Shown: piece after piece, positions 1 to 8,680 of the stretch
Layout: every line of letters begins with the position of its first letter
Position numbering within the stretch: position 1 is the first letter of the stretch
Position numbers and translations under genes: made by a program
DNA from: Nocardia wallacei
GTDB taxonomy: Bacteria; Actinomycetota; Actinomycetes; Mycobacteriales; Mycobacteriaceae
DNA: 64,000 nucleotides
Assembly: GCF_029868745.1 (NCBI RefSeq)
Contig: NZ_JARWOP010000120.1
Location: 37,724-101,723 of the forward strand
Direction of reading: 5' to 3'
The notes under the pieces: generated by a model
Database searches by the model: none
What the model was told of the DNA's origin: nothing
Seen by the model: the letters and a program-made list of their open reading frames with translations, nothing else

Positions 1-180
1 GTGGCCGAACTGGCCGCGCTGGGCAAACGCAACCGCGAGATCGCCGACCTGCTCGAGATCACCACCAGCACGGTGGAACAGCACCTGACCCGGGTGTACC
101 GCAAGCTCGGCGTCGCCCGGCGCGGGGAGTTGCGTTTCGTCCTGGCCGTGCGCGAAACAGCCGAATCGGCCGCCGGATAG
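1..180 (+). CDS. LuxR-family regulator, C-terminal HTH (5' truncated by window)
   Basis: The reading frame is open from the first base and ends at TAG 178-180, giving 59 residues. It contains a LuxR/GerE helix-turn-helix: GKRNREIADLLEITTSTVEQ is the scaffold and recognition helix, followed by HLTRVYRKLGVARRGEL. Such domains bind promoter DNA and sit at the C-terminus of NarL-type response regulators or large LuxR ATPases. The N-terminal part is outside the window, so the signal and partner cannot be judged. The gene reads towards the F0 operon but is about 390 bases from it. Confidence 0.85.
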   Translation: MAELAALGKRNREIADLLEITTSTVEQHLTRVYRKLGVARRGELRFVLAVRETAESAAG

Positions 181-572
181 GGGCGGCGGAGGCCCGAACG
201 CACCGCGCTCGCGAGCATTTCGAGAATATGATCCCGATTGTCCGCAATTCTCCGTTGATTAGCTTTCTCGGCACGGTCTCGATTCGCGGTGCGGTAGCGA
301 ATTATGCCGGTTCGCAGCCCTTTCCGATCGCGGCGGGAAGGGCAGGGCCACCGCAACAAGCCACAACGGATTCTCGACACGAGTGCTGCGACGTTGCTAT
401 TGATTTACACGGGGAATGTTCCGTAATGGTAGCGGAACAGTGGCTGTAGAACACTTCAAGATCAACTGAAGTAAAGATCAAAAAGCGTGCTTCCCAACGA
501 ACTTCGCCTGTGTATGCTGATATCGATCGAGTTCCCATAACGGAATGGGACGACGCGAGGGCGGTGTCGTAG
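181..572. other. Intergenic region upstream of the F0 operon
   Basis: No convincing gene is seen. An inverted repeat ACTTCA (453-458) / TGAAGT (467-472) with an 8-nt spacer could be a regulator site. A weak -10-like TATGCT lies at 513-518, about 55 bases before the first F0 gene. The stretch is noticeably more AT-rich than the neighbouring genes, as expected for a promoter region. No transcription start can be fixed from sequence alone. Confidence 0.3.
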
Positions 573-953
573 GTGAATGTCGACAGGATCCGGATACGGC
601 GTGTGGCCATCGTGGCGATTGCTGTCGGCGTGCTGGCTCTGATGGCGGCGGGCGTATTGGATCATTTGTTGCTGGGTGTATTCACTTGCGTCGGCCTCGG
701 ATTGGGCTGGGCGAATGCACGACTCACCTGGTCTTCGGTCACCCGCATAACCCGGTCGGAAGCGCCGAGCAAACAGGCTCTGACGGTATCCACCGCCGGG
801 CGGCTGTTCGGTATCACGGCGCTTTCCCTGCTGGTGGCGTTCCTGGCGCGGCCCGACGGAATCGGAATCTTCTTCGGGCTGGCCGTATTTCAGGTCGTCC
901 ACATTCTCTTCACCGTCGTGCCCGAAGTGAAAGGGATCCGCCAGCTGCCATGA
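573..953 (+). CDS. AtpI-like membrane protein (ATP synthase operon, Rv1303 type)
   Basis: A 126-residue protein with GTG start and about four hydrophobic segments (roughly residues 10-30, 32-50, 75-92, 96-115). In mycolata atp operons a small AtpI-like membrane protein precedes atpB; position and topology match that role, proposed to be assembly of the c-ring or Mg2+ handling. The stop overlaps the atpB start as ATGA (950-953), which implies translational coupling. No strong Shine-Dalgarno is visible (GAGG at 557-560 is distant), so the start is moderately certain. The assignment rests on context more than on motifs. Confidence 0.7.
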   Translation: MNVDRIRIRRVAIVAIAVGVLALMAAGVLDHLLLGVFTCVGLGLGWANARLTWSSVTRITRSEAPSKQALTVSTAGRLFGITALSLLVAFLARPDGIGIFFGLAVFQVVHILFTVVPEVKGIRQLP

Positions 954-1714
954 CGACTCCCGCTGTACTGCTCGCCCAGGAAGGCGAATCCGAACCGAAG
1001 ATCAAGGTCGGTCACCACGCGGTGGCGCACGCCTTCGGCATGGAATTCAATGTCGACACCGTCGTGTCTACCTGTGTCGCGGCGCTGATCGTCATCGCAC
1101 TGGCGATCGCCCTGCGAATCAAACTGACGTCCGGCGTGCCCAACGGCGTGCAGCTGTTCTTCGAAACCGTCACGGTCGGAATGCGAAATCAGGTGGAGAG
1201 CGCGATCGGCATGAAGATCGCGCCCTTCGCGCTGCCGCTGGCGGTCACGCTGTTCACGTTCATCCTGCTGTCGAATTGGCTGTCGGTGTTGCCGGTGCAG
1301 TACGGCGACGGTGAACTGATCGCGCCCCCGGCCTCCGACGTCAATTTCGTCTACGCGCTGGCGCTGTTCGTCTTCGCTTTCTACCAGGGCGCGGGTATCG
1401 CCCGGCGCGGGCCGCTCACACACGGCAAGCTGCTGCTGAAGGGCCATACCGGGTGGGGGCCGATGGTATTCGTGAACATCATCGAGGAGATCGCGAAACC
1501 GATCTCGCTTTCGCTGCGGCTGTTCGGCAACATGTTCGCCGGCGGCGTGATGCTGTCGGTGATCACGCTGTTCCCCTTCTGGATCAGCTGGGGCCCCAAC
1601 GCCGTGTGGAAACTGTTCGACATGTTCGTCGGATTCATTCAGGCGTTCATCTTCTCGCTGCTGACCGTCCTTTATTTCAGCCAATCCATGGCATTGGAGC
1701 ACGAGGACCACTGA
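950..1714 (+). CDS. atpB: F0F1 ATP synthase subunit a
   Basis: A 254-residue multi-pass membrane protein. Subunit a forms the two proton half-channels beside the c-ring. The hallmark helix [14 protein letters not shown] is present with the essential arginine at R190 (equivalent to E. coli aR210), and the last helix [15 protein letters not shown] is intact, so the protein looks functional. It overlaps the AtpI-like gene by 4 bases and is followed 57 bases later by the c-subunit gene. No F1 genes follow this operon, so it is probably a second, F0-only copy rather than the essential synthase locus. Confidence 0.93.
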   Translation: MTTPAVLLAQEGESEPKIKVGHHAVAHAFGMEFNVDTVVSTCVAALIVIALAIALRIKLTSGVPNGVQLFFETVTVGMRNQVESAIGMKIAPFALPLAVTLFTFILLSNWLSVLPVQYGDGELIAPPASDVNFVYALALFVFAFYQGAGIARRGPLTHGKLLLKGHTGWGPMVFVNIIEEIAKPISLSLRLFGNMFAGGVMLSVITLFPFWISWGPNAVWKLFDMFVGFIQAFIFSLLTVLYFSQSMALEHEDH

Positions 1715-2029
<315 letters not shown>

Positions 2030-2035
2030 TTCATC

Positions 2036-2545
2036 ATGTCCCCGCGCACCGATGTGGCCGCCGAGGGGAATTTCCTCATCCCCAACGGCACCTTCTTCGC
2101 CGAACTGATGATCTTCCTGATCGTGCTCGGCGTCATCTGGTTCCTCGTCGTTCCGCCGATCCGGAAGGTGCTGGCGGAACGCGAGAACCGGGTCTGCGAG
2201 ACCGCGGTCAACAGCACAGCGGCGAAGGAGACCCTCGCCGAGGCCGAGGCCCGTTATCAGACCGCGCTCGAAAAGGCCCGCGCCGAAGCCGCCGACATCC
2301 GCAACGAGGCCCGCGCCGAAGGCCGGGCCATTCTGGAGGAGATGCGCGGCGAGGCACAGCGGGAGGCCGACGAGATCGTCGCCGACTCCGCCGCGCAATT
2401 GCGCGCCGAGGCAGACCAGGTGGCCGCGGAGCTTCGTCATGAGGTCGAGCCACTGGCTCAGTCGCTGGCCGCGCGTGTGGTCGACGGTGATGATCGGCAC
2501 GCCGGAACGGGTTCCGGCCATCAAACAGGACGGGCGTCGTCATGA
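2036..2545 (+). CDS. atpF: F0F1 ATP synthase subunit b
   Basis: A 169-residue peripheral-stalk subunit. One membrane helix (about residues 19-41) is followed by a conserved VVPPIRKVLAERE turn and a long Ala/Glu/Arg-rich coiled coil (about 50-145). This stalk normally connects the a subunit to F1. The last 20 or so residues (from about VVDGDDRH) are polar and do not look coiled-coil. It starts 6 bases after atpE and overlaps the next gene as ATGA. Length is normal for the family. Confidence 0.9.
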   Translation: MSPRTDVAAEGNFLIPNGTFFAELMIFLIVLGVIWFLVVPPIRKVLAERENRVCETAVNSTAAKETLAEAEARYQTALEKARAEAADIRNEARAEGRAILEEMRGEAQREADEIVADSAAQLRAEADQVAAELRHEVEPLAQSLAARVVDGDDRHAGTGSGHQTGRASS

Positions 2546-3117
2546 ATCATCCCAGTGGCGTGCTCGCCGAGGGCATCTACGACATCACCATCGACTGGCC
2601 GGTGTTCCTCAGCCAGCTGTTCGGTTTCGCGGTAATTGTGTTCGTGGCCGTGAAATGGATTGTGCCGCCGGTGAAAACGCTGATGGCCCGATCCCAGGAG
2701 ACGGTCCGCAAACAGCTCGAGGAAAGCGAGCAGGCCGCGGTCCGGCTCACGGAGGCCAAGCAGGCCTACGACAACGCGCTCGCCCAGGCGCAGGCCGAGC
2801 TCGAGACCTTGCGAGCCGACGCGCAGACCGACGCGAAGTTCATCGTCGCGCAGATGCGCGAGGCGGCCGCCGCCGAGGTCGAGCGGGTACGCAAGCAGGG
2901 CCGCGCGCGGATCCTGCAATTGCGCCGCCAGATGGTCAGCGACCTCGAGACCGACTTGGCCGCCGCCATGCTGGAGCTGACCGAGGAGAAGGTCCGCGAT
3001 CGGGTCAGCACCCCGCAGGCCAAATCGGACAGCATCGAGCGCTTCCTGGAAGATTTGGAGGCCCTGGCCAATTCGGGCAACGGTGTCCAGCGCCGAGTGC
3101 AGCCCCGCCGGATCTGA
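2542..3117 (+). CDS. AtpH-type b-prime subunit lacking the delta domain
   Basis: A 191-residue protein with a membrane helix (about 22-45, FLSQLFGFAVIVFVAVKW) and a long coiled coil, ending with SIERFLEDLEALANSG. In mycobacteria and relatives AtpH is a fusion of about 440-450 residues: an N-terminal b-like part and a C-terminal delta part that docks on F1. The match to the fusion extends to the end of the b-like part and then stops. None of the three forward frames up to 3274 continues as a delta domain. It is therefore either a split b-prime or a truncated AtpH; atpA, atpG, atpD and atpC are absent. Confidence 0.85.
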   Translation: MNHPSGVLAEGIYDITIDWPVFLSQLFGFAVIVFVAVKWIVPPVKTLMARSQETVRKQLEESEQAAVRLTEAKQAYDNALAQAQAELETLRADAQTDAKFIVAQMREAAAAEVERVRKQGRARILQLRRQMVSDLETDLAAAMLELTEEKVRDRVSTPQAKSDSIERFLEDLEALANSGNGVQRRVQPRRI

Positions 3118-3159
3118 CCACCACCCCGCCGGGAGCGGCTCCGTGCCTTTCCGTGCGAT

Positions 3160-3187
3160 CTCACAGCCTGCTGTTCGGCGCTGTGAG
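3160..3187 (+). terminator. Hairpin after the F0 operon
   Basis: Perfect 8-bp arms CTCACAGC / GCTGTGAG flank a 12-nt loop, 43 bases after the b-prime stop and upstream of the globin gene. There is no T-tract, as is common in actinobacteria, so termination activity is inferred only. Confidence 0.4.
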
Positions 3188-3274
3188 TGTGGTGCAACGC
3201 ACAGGCCATAACCCGACAACGGCCCGCGACCTTCGAATAACCGTTTCGCAATCAACGGGTGGTGTCCTTGAACC

Positions 3275-3691
3275 ATGAGCATCACGTCATGGTTCAGGTC
3301 CAAGTCCGAGCCGACCGCGGTGGTCGAGCCGGGCACGATCTACGAGCAGATCGGCGGCCAGGAGGCGCTCGAGGCAGTCGTCGAGGATTTCTATGTGCGC
3401 GTCCTCGCCGACGCGGAACTGGCGCCGTTCTTCACGGGCACCAACATGTCCCGGCTGAAGGGCCGGCAGGTCGAATTCTTCGCCGCCGCACTGGGCGGAC
3501 CCGAGCCGTACACCGGCGCGCCGATGAAGCAGGTCCATCAGGGCCGCGGCATCACCATGCACCACTTCGGCTTGGTCGCCGGGCATCTCACCGATTCCCT
3601 GAAAGCGGCAGGGGTACCGGACGATCTGGTAGCGCAGATCATCGGCGCGGTAGCCCCATTGGCCGACGACATCGCCTCGGACGCCAAGTAG
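3275..3691 (+). CDS. glbN: Truncated hemoglobin, group I (trHbN)
   Basis: A 138-residue 2-on-2 globin nearly superimposable on M. tuberculosis GlbN: it contains [36 protein letters not shown] and [11 protein letters not shown]. Expected heme-pocket residues are Y40 (B10), Q65 (E11) and the proximal H88 (F8). TrHbN uses bound O2 to oxidise nitric oxide to nitrate and protects respiration. It has a short polar pre-helix of about 20 residues. It lies about 160 bases after the F0 genes with a hairpin between, so it is probably a separate unit. Confidence 0.93.
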   Translation: MSITSWFRSKSEPTAVVEPGTIYEQIGGQEALEAVVEDFYVRVLADAELAPFFTGTNMSRLKGRQVEFFAAALGGPEPYTGAPMKQVHQGRGITMHHFGLVAGHLTDSLKAAGVPDDLVAQIIGAVAPLADDIASDAK

Positions 3692-3832
3692 CGGTCGCGG
3701 GTGGAGTCCAGCCCGAACACTCCACCCGCACCGAACGCCGATCGGCCCCAGCGCTGGGAATCGGGCGCTGGCCCGCCGAGCTGTCGCGAAGTACCGTTGC
3801 CGGGCCCAGCCACCCGTCACCGGAACGAGGAC

Positions 3833-4252
3833 ATGCTCTACCTGAAGATTGTCGCGTGGGGCTTGGTCGCGGGCCTGGTCAATTCGGCCGCAATGGCGAT
3901 CCTGTACGGAAACCCGTGGGTGGCGCGCATTCATGCCGCGGACCACAGGGCGAATGTCGCCGGACCGAGCACACGCTCCGGCTCGAGGAACTTCAGCGCT
4001 CATTTCCTCGGTACCCAGCTCGAGGTGTACGTCGTCACCATCGGCTACGCCTGGCTGCATCCACTCCTTCCGCTGCACGGACTGATCGGCGCGCTGGCCC
4101 TGGCTCTACTCTTCGCGGCACTACGAACCTGCGCGCCGGTGTGGGCGCTGTGGCTGCAGGCCACCCACTCCGTCCGCTACCTGGCGGTAGAGGTCGCGGC
4201 GGGCATTCTCAGCAGCATCGCTGTCTCGCTCACTCTGTATCTGCTCATGTGA
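3833..4252 (+). CDS. Small four-helix membrane protein
   Basis: A 139-residue hydrophobic protein with likely membrane segments near residues 6-26, 59-80, 82-102 and 118-139. ATG 3833 follows GAACGAGG and is preferred over an upstream GTG at 3701, whose extra 44 residues look like Pro-rich non-coding translation. I do not recognise the family confidently; the overall shape resembles DUF1761-like proteins. It is the last plus-strand gene before a converging minus-strand cassette. Confidence 0.6.
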   Translation: MLYLKIVAWGLVAGLVNSAAMAILYGNPWVARIHAADHRANVAGPSTRSGSRNFSAHFLGTQLEVYVVTIGYAWLHPLLPLHGLIGALALALLFAALRTCAPVWALWLQATHSVRYLAVEVAAGILSSIAVSLTLYLLM

Positions 4253-4271
4253 AGAACTCACCCCGGAGTCG

Positions 4272-5477
4272 CTAAGTACCGTCGACGATGGCGTTGATCA
4301 GAGTGCGGCCGTCGTGACTGCTCACGGTGACCTTCTGGACGAATTGCGCCGGCAGAGTGCCGGGCCATTGTTCGAACAGATCCAAGCGCCACAGTGTGCC
4401 GCGACCGTCGGGCAGCCGGGTGATCCGGGTGCAGTATCGGGTGCCGGCCGGGGTGCGGTCTATACCCTGCTGGATCACGTCGGCCGACGGAACGGTCGCG
4501 TCCGGGGCAACCACGCCGCGGGCCGCGGCGCCGGAACGCTGCACGTAGTAGGCGTGTTCGAAGGCCAGGATGGCGCTGGGCGCGTCGGCGGTGCCGCCGG
4601 GGCCGGTGCCGGTGGCGAAATCCGAGCCACGGGTGTCGCGGCAATCCGCGATAGCCATCGCGTCCGTGGGTGGCGCGGGGTCGCGACCGATCGACGGCGC
4701 GACCGGGGCGCCGATCACGGGTACCTCGGTCGCCCGCGCGCTGTCCTCGCTGGAACTGCCGGGCGTCAGCACTACGGCGTTGATCAGCATCGCGAGGGCG
4801 ATCATGACCAGGCCCGACCCAGCCACCAGCGACAACATCAGCGCGCGACCGCGGCGACGCCGCGCGGTGCCCGTCTCGCCGCGACCACGTCGTGACCGGC
4901 GGCGCGCCGCTGCGCCGGAGGACGGATCGACCAGTGCCGCGACCGCGGTATCCGGAATGGCCCAGCCACTCTGCGGCGGCCGGTCGTCGGACGGCTTCTC
5001 GTCGTCGCCGCGCCAGGTTTTCCACACTTGCGTGTCCGCGACATCGGGGTCGAAATCGTCGTCGTACGCCGGGGGCAGCGGTTTCTCGTAGCCGCGCGCG
5101 TCGGCGCCGAGGTACGTGGCGACGTCGATCTCCTCGATACCGGTGCCCACCGCTGCCGCCGCGACCTGGGTGGGCGTGGGGGTCGGCGGGCGGCGGGCGG
5201 CGTTCAGGTGCTCGGTGCCGTCCTTGCGCGCTGTGCTGTTCCGGCGCACGGCGTCGATCCAACGCGGTTGGGAGCCTTGATGTTCGGCGTCGCCCTGGCG
5301 GACGCCTTCATGTTTCAGGCTCGGTGGCTCGACGTCGTCGCCGCCCATCGCCGCTGGTGGCTGTGGCGGGGAGCTGCCCGCACGCAACAACGGCAGCGGA
5401 GGTGCGAACGGGTTGGCTCCGGCACCGCCGGTCTGCTCGGCGCCCGCCTTTTCGGGCCCGGTATCGCGGTCACTCAT
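4272..5477 (-). CDS. Proline-rich membrane-anchored protein of an ESX-like cassette
   Basis: A 401-residue protein. The first 230 or so residues are low-complexity, Pro/Asp/Arg-rich and presumably cytosolic. A stretch of basic residues (RRRRGR) precedes one membrane helix (about LMLSLVAGSGLVMIALAMLI), and an extracytoplasmic C-terminal domain of about 170 residues with two Cys follows. The start ATG 5477 overlaps the upstream stop by 8 bases, so the gene is coupled to the 590-residue protein. Tripartite proteins with a disordered arm, single helix and outer domain are common next to type VII secretion substrates. Function is unknown. Confidence 0.65.
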   Translation of the reverse strand: MSDRDTGPEKAGAEQTGGAGANPFAPPLPLLRAGSSPPQPPAAMGGDDVEPPSLKHEGVRQGDAEHQGSQPRWIDAVRRNSTARKDGTEHLNAARRPPTPTPTQVAAAAVGTGIEEIDVATYLGADARGYEKPLPPAYDDDFDPDVADTQVWKTWRGDDEKPSDDRPPQSGWAIPDTAVAALVDPSSGAAARRRSRRGRGETGTARRRRGRALMLSLVAGSGLVMIALAMLINAVVLTPGSSSEDSARATEVPVIGAPVAPSIGRDPAPPTDAMAIADCRDTRGSDFATGTGPGGTADAPSAILAFEHAYYVQRSGAAARGVVAPDATVPSADVIQQGIDRTPAGTRYCTRITRLPDGRGTLWRLDLFEQWPGTLPAQFVQKVTVSSHDGRTLINAIVDGT

Positions 5478-7242
5478 CGGCGTCGAAGTCGGCAGGGAAC
5501 GATCCGAGAGCAAGCACCGTCTCGCCGGCATCCGCAGTGATCTGCTCCCCCGTCGGGATCACGGTGACGCCGAGCTGCCCACGGCGCGGCACCTCGGTAC
5601 CGGGTGGTGGTGGCGGTACTTCCCCACCAGGTGGTGGTAGCACAACATCGGACGACGGTGGCACCTCACCACCAGGCGTCGGCGGCACCTCAACACCGGA
5701 CGGTGGTGGTACCCCCGCACCAGGTGTCGGGGGCACTTCCGCGCCAGGTGCCGGGGGTACTTCCACGCCAGGTGCCGGCGGTACTTCCGCACCAGGTGCC
5801 GGCGGTACTTCCACGCCAGGTGCCGGGGGTACCTCCACACCAGGCGGCGACGGTGGTGGTTCCGCACCAGGTGCCGGGGGTACCTCCGCACCAGGCGGCG
5901 ACGGTGGTGGTTCCGCACCAGACGGTGGCGGTGGTTCCGCACCGAGCGGTGGCGGCGGTTCCTCGACGCCGGGGCCTGCGGGCGGGCGGTTGGTGGATGG
6001 CGGCGGCAGCGAATCGTCCGGGGGGACAAGCGGTTCCGACGGAGGCGGAGCGGACTGCGGATTCGGCCCGCCTCCGGTATCAGGCGATGGAACCGGGATA
6101 TCGCTGTGTCCTGCCTCGGGCGAGGGCGCCGAATCACCACTATCACCAGCCTCGGGCGACGGTACCGAATCATCACCCTCACCGGCCTCGGGCGACGGAA
6201 CCGGACCACTACCCTCACCAGGCGACAGCGCCGAATCACCACCGTCACCGACTTCAGGCGACAGCGCCGAATCACCACCGTCACCAACTTCGGGTGACGG
6301 CTCGGAATCACCGCCCTCACCAGCATCAGAGGACGGTGCGGGGGTGTCGCCCGCGGCGGTGCCCTGGCCATCCTGTCCGGCCTGATCTGGACCAGCACCG
6401 TCCCCCGGCTGTAGCCCGAGGACGGCCGGGAGACCCTCCTCGATCGCCTTCTCGGCGACCTTGCCGCCCTCTTCGACGCCGTACACGACCGCCTCGGCCA
6501 CGCGCTCGACGAGGCCGGTCCCGGCCTGCACCGCCGCGTGTAGCGCGGTGGTGCCCAACTGCACCGCCGTTTGCAGAGCTGCGATTTGCACTTGGGCCTC
6601 AGCGAGTTTCGTCATAGCGGGCGATGTCGCCGCGTTGGCGCCGGGGCCGGAGGCCTCGGGCTCGGCAGTCGTGGAGGCTTCGGGGGCGGGAGGAGCGACG
6701 GCGGCCAGGCGGCGGCCGTGGTCGTCGAGTTCGGTACGCGCCGCACTGATCACCACGAGGGCTTCGCGCAGTGCCAGCGCGCCGCGGTCGATCACCGCGT
6801 CGGTGTCCGAGAGCGCGGTGGCGACCGACATCATTCCGTTTGCGTCACTGCGGAATTCCGCGATGATGCGGTCCATCCGGGCGCGGGCGATGCTGGTGGT
6901 GGTGTGCGCGGCGGCCAGCAGATCCAAATAAGTACCGGTGCGGTCGTGCAGTGCGTTCACGTCGGCCGCCGCCGCGCGCATCGCCGGGACCGCGGTGTCG
7001 GCGGCCGAACCGAGGGTGGTCGACTCCACCGCGGCGATACCGGCACGGTGCACGGCCTCGGTTCCGCCGATGTGGGCGGACACGTCACCGAGAGCGCCGG
7101 AAATGGCGGCGGACGGCACACTCGCACCCGATCCGAGCGCGGCTCGCAACGCGTACAACGGACCGACCAGAGCGGCCACCATCGGCGGATCGGGGATCTC
7201 GACGCCGGTCTCGTCGGCACCCGTGGAAGTCAGGCGTCTCAT
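5470..7242 (-). CDS. ESX-associated protein with Pro-rich tandem repeats
   Basis: A 590-residue protein. Residues about 1-290 are Ala-rich and predicted helical, with a WXG100/EspA-like character. Residues about 300-400 hold a 12-residue acidic repeat (SPEVGDGGDSAL type). Residues about 420-545 hold an octapeptide repeat (GAEVPPAP, GVEVPPAP), and a conserved-looking tail ends in VLALGSFPADFDADE. ATG 7242 overlaps the stop of the EspC-like gene, so the two are co-translated. I read it as a secreted or surface-exposed partner of the small ESX protein. No catalytic motif is visible. The repeat number may vary between strains. Confidence 0.7.
   Translation of the reverse strand: MRRLTSTGADETGVEIPDPPMVAALVGPLYALRAALGSGASVPSAAISGALGDVSAHIGGTEAVHRAGIAAVESTTLGSAADTAVPAMRAAAADVNALHDRTGTYLDLLAAAHTTTSIARARMDRIIAEFRSDANGMMSVATALSDTDAVIDRGALALREALVVISAARTELDDHGRRLAAVAPPAPEASTTAEPEASGPGANAATSPAMTKLAEAQVQIAALQTAVQLGTTALHAAVQAGTGLVERVAEAVVYGVEEGGKVAEKAIEEGLPAVLGLQPGDGAGPDQAGQDGQGTAAGDTPAPSSDAGEGGDSEPSPEVGDGGDSALSPEVGDGGDSALSPGEGSGPVPSPEAGEGDDSVPSPEAGDSGDSAPSPEAGHSDIPVPSPDTGGGPNPQSAPPPSEPLVPPDDSLPPPSTNRPPAGPGVEEPPPPLGAEPPPPSGAEPPPSPPGAEVPPAPGAEPPPSPPGVEVPPAPGVEVPPAPGAEVPPAPGVEVPPAPGAEVPPTPGAGVPPPSGVEVPPTPGGEVPPSSDVVLPPPGGEVPPPPPGTEVPRRGQLGVTVIPTGEQITADAGETVLALGSFPADFDADE
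5655..5865 (-). repeat. 24-bp tandem repeats encoding GAEVPPAP-type octapeptides
   Basis: On the plus strand the unit reads approximately CCAGGTGCCGGGGGTACTTC plus CACG and recurs with single-base changes at least seven times, with degenerate copies on both sides (5590-5960). The near identity of adjacent units at DNA level points to slippage or unequal exchange rather than ancient divergence. Confidence 0.8.
6110..6335 (-). repeat. 36-bp imperfect repeats encoding acidic dodecapeptides
   Basis: Repeated blocks built from TCACC-rich and GGCGAC-rich segments encode SPEVGDGGDSAL-like units, about six copies with variation. They form the acidic linker between the helical domain and the Pro-rich arm of the same protein. 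Confidence 0.7.
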
Positions 7243-7565
7243 GCGAGCACCCACCCGGCGTGTCCGATCTCGGCCGCGGCGTCCGCATCGGTCGCGCCGG
7301 TGACGCCGACCAGGCAGGACAGCGCCTCCCCGCAACGACCGACCTGCCCGGAGGCGGCGGTCAGCGCATCGACATGGCCACCGACCGCGGCCACCCAGCG
7401 AGCAGCGAAATCGCGGCCGATCTCGCCGAGATCATCGGTCAGACCATCGATGTCGGTGGCGCCCGCGGCGGATCGCGCCGCGATGTTCAATATGGCGGCC
7501 ACGTCGGCGGCAGCCGCGGTGTATGTGGCCACGGCCGCAGCATCGACGTGTAACTGCTGCTGCAT
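7239..7565 (-). CDS. EspC/DUF2580-type ESX secretion-associated protein
   Basis: A 108-residue acidic helical protein. It starts MQQQLHVDAAAVATYTAAAA and contains FAARWVAAVGGHVDALTAAS followed by GRCGEALSCLVGVTGATDAD. This layout (N-terminal VD-x-AAL, a central W, a C-terminal Y/D-rich turn) fits the EspC/DUF2580 family of type VII secretion substrates. It is first in a three-gene run with overlapping stops and starts. No EccC, EccD or mycosin gene is in the window, so secretion would depend on a system encoded elsewhere. Confidence 0.7.
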   Translation of the reverse strand: MQQQLHVDAAAVATYTAAAADVAAILNIAARSAAGATDIDGLTDDLGEIGRDFAARWVAAVGGHVDALTAASGQVGRCGEALSCLVGVTGATDADAAAEIGHAGWVLA

Positions 7566-7729
7566 GCGGTCTCCCTCACCCTCGCATCTGTCGAATACTT
7601 GGACGGCGGCCGGAGCGGATCGGTTCCCTCTCCGCTGATTTGGCGGAAAGGCCGACGTCACCGCAGGTCGCAGGCGCAGCAAGGGCGACCGTCCGCCCGA
7701 CTCGCATTCGCGCAGTTAGAATCTCGGCC

Positions 7730-8629
7730 ATGCCTCCAAGTTCAAGGCCTTCGGTTCGCGATAGTCTGGTTATTTGCACAACAGTTCTGAACCCGGGCCC
7801 GAACTACCAAAGTTGGATCGATTACCACCTGCGGCGAGCCGACCTGATTCTGATACTCATGGACGATGCCGCCGAGCGGCCGAAGTTCGAGCCCTTCATA
7901 AAAGATCCGCGAGTTATTTTGCTACCGGGAAATCCCGACCGCAGTGATATGACACCGTCGGGCCTCATGGATCGAATCAACGACAATACGCAATTCGTCG
8001 TCAATTTCGCCGCGAAACACGGGATCGACTGGGTCATGGCGTTGGACCAGGACGAGATCCTGTTCGACCGCGGCGACAGCAGCTGGCGGACCATGGACGA
8101 CGTCGGCCAGGTCACGTTCATGAACCACGAAGCGGTACCTGTCGCCCACGAGATCGATAATTTCTACGCCGAATGCACGCTGTTCCGGGTCAACGGCCGA
8201 AACGAATTCATGGCCTACGGAAACGGCAAGAGCGCCGTGCGGGCCGCCCCCGGCGTCCGCGCGGGAGCCCACGAATTCTCCGGCCACCGCGGAGAGCGAC
8301 GCATCATGGAAAGCCCCGCCATCCTGCACTACCCGAACCCGACATTCGAGAGCTGGGTAGCAAAGTTCAAGAACTTCACCACCTTCTCCGACCACTGGCG
8401 AGACAACCCCGAAGACCCCATCCTCCTGTCCTTCATGCTCCGCTCCCGCGACCTGGTACACGCCGCCCTCGAAAGTGGCGACTGGAACGAGGCCCGCACC
8501 TACTTCCACTCCTGGATACCCGACAACAAGACCCGCGACCAACTGCTGGCAACAGGAGCCTTACAATACTTCGACCCCATGGCGGAACTATCCAGCCCTG
8601 AAACCCGGTCGGTCACGGTCGGTGAGTAA
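7730..8629 (+). CDS. Glycosyltransferase, GT2/GT92-like
   Basis: A 299-residue protein beginning MPPSSRPSVRDSLVICTTVL. The N-terminal nucleotide-sugar region has LNPGPNYQSWIDYHLRRAD, and the metal-binding acidic motif is in WVMALDQDEILF. This matches the Glyco_tranf_2_4 / GT92 layout found in cell-envelope glycosyltransferases. Acceptor and sugar are not predictable. The first 250 bases are less GC-rich than neighbouring genes, a possible sign of transfer. ATG 7730 is chosen because upstream codons translate to an Arg-rich non-protein-like sequence; no strong ribosome site is seen. Confidence 0.75.
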   Translation: MPPSSRPSVRDSLVICTTVLNPGPNYQSWIDYHLRRADLILILMDDAAERPKFEPFIKDPRVILLPGNPDRSDMTPSGLMDRINDNTQFVVNFAAKHGIDWVMALDQDEILFDRGDSSWRTMDDVGQVTFMNHEAVPVAHEIDNFYAECTLFRVNGRNEFMAYGNGKSAVRAAPGVRAGAHEFSGHRGERRIMESPAILHYPNPTFESWVAKFKNFTTFSDHWRDNPEDPILLSFMLRSRDLVHAALESGDWNEARTYFHSWIPDNKTRDQLLATGALQYFDPMAELSSPETRSVTVGE

Positions 8630-8680
8630 GAACTCGAACTCATACCCCTGGTGAGGTGAGTGGGACGGGTGGGGCGGTGT

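Noticed and set aside
4892..6617. Long Pro/Gly/Ser-rich plus-strand frames opposite the ESX cassette
   Set aside because: They mirror the repeats of the minus-strand gene and lack starts with ribosome sites.
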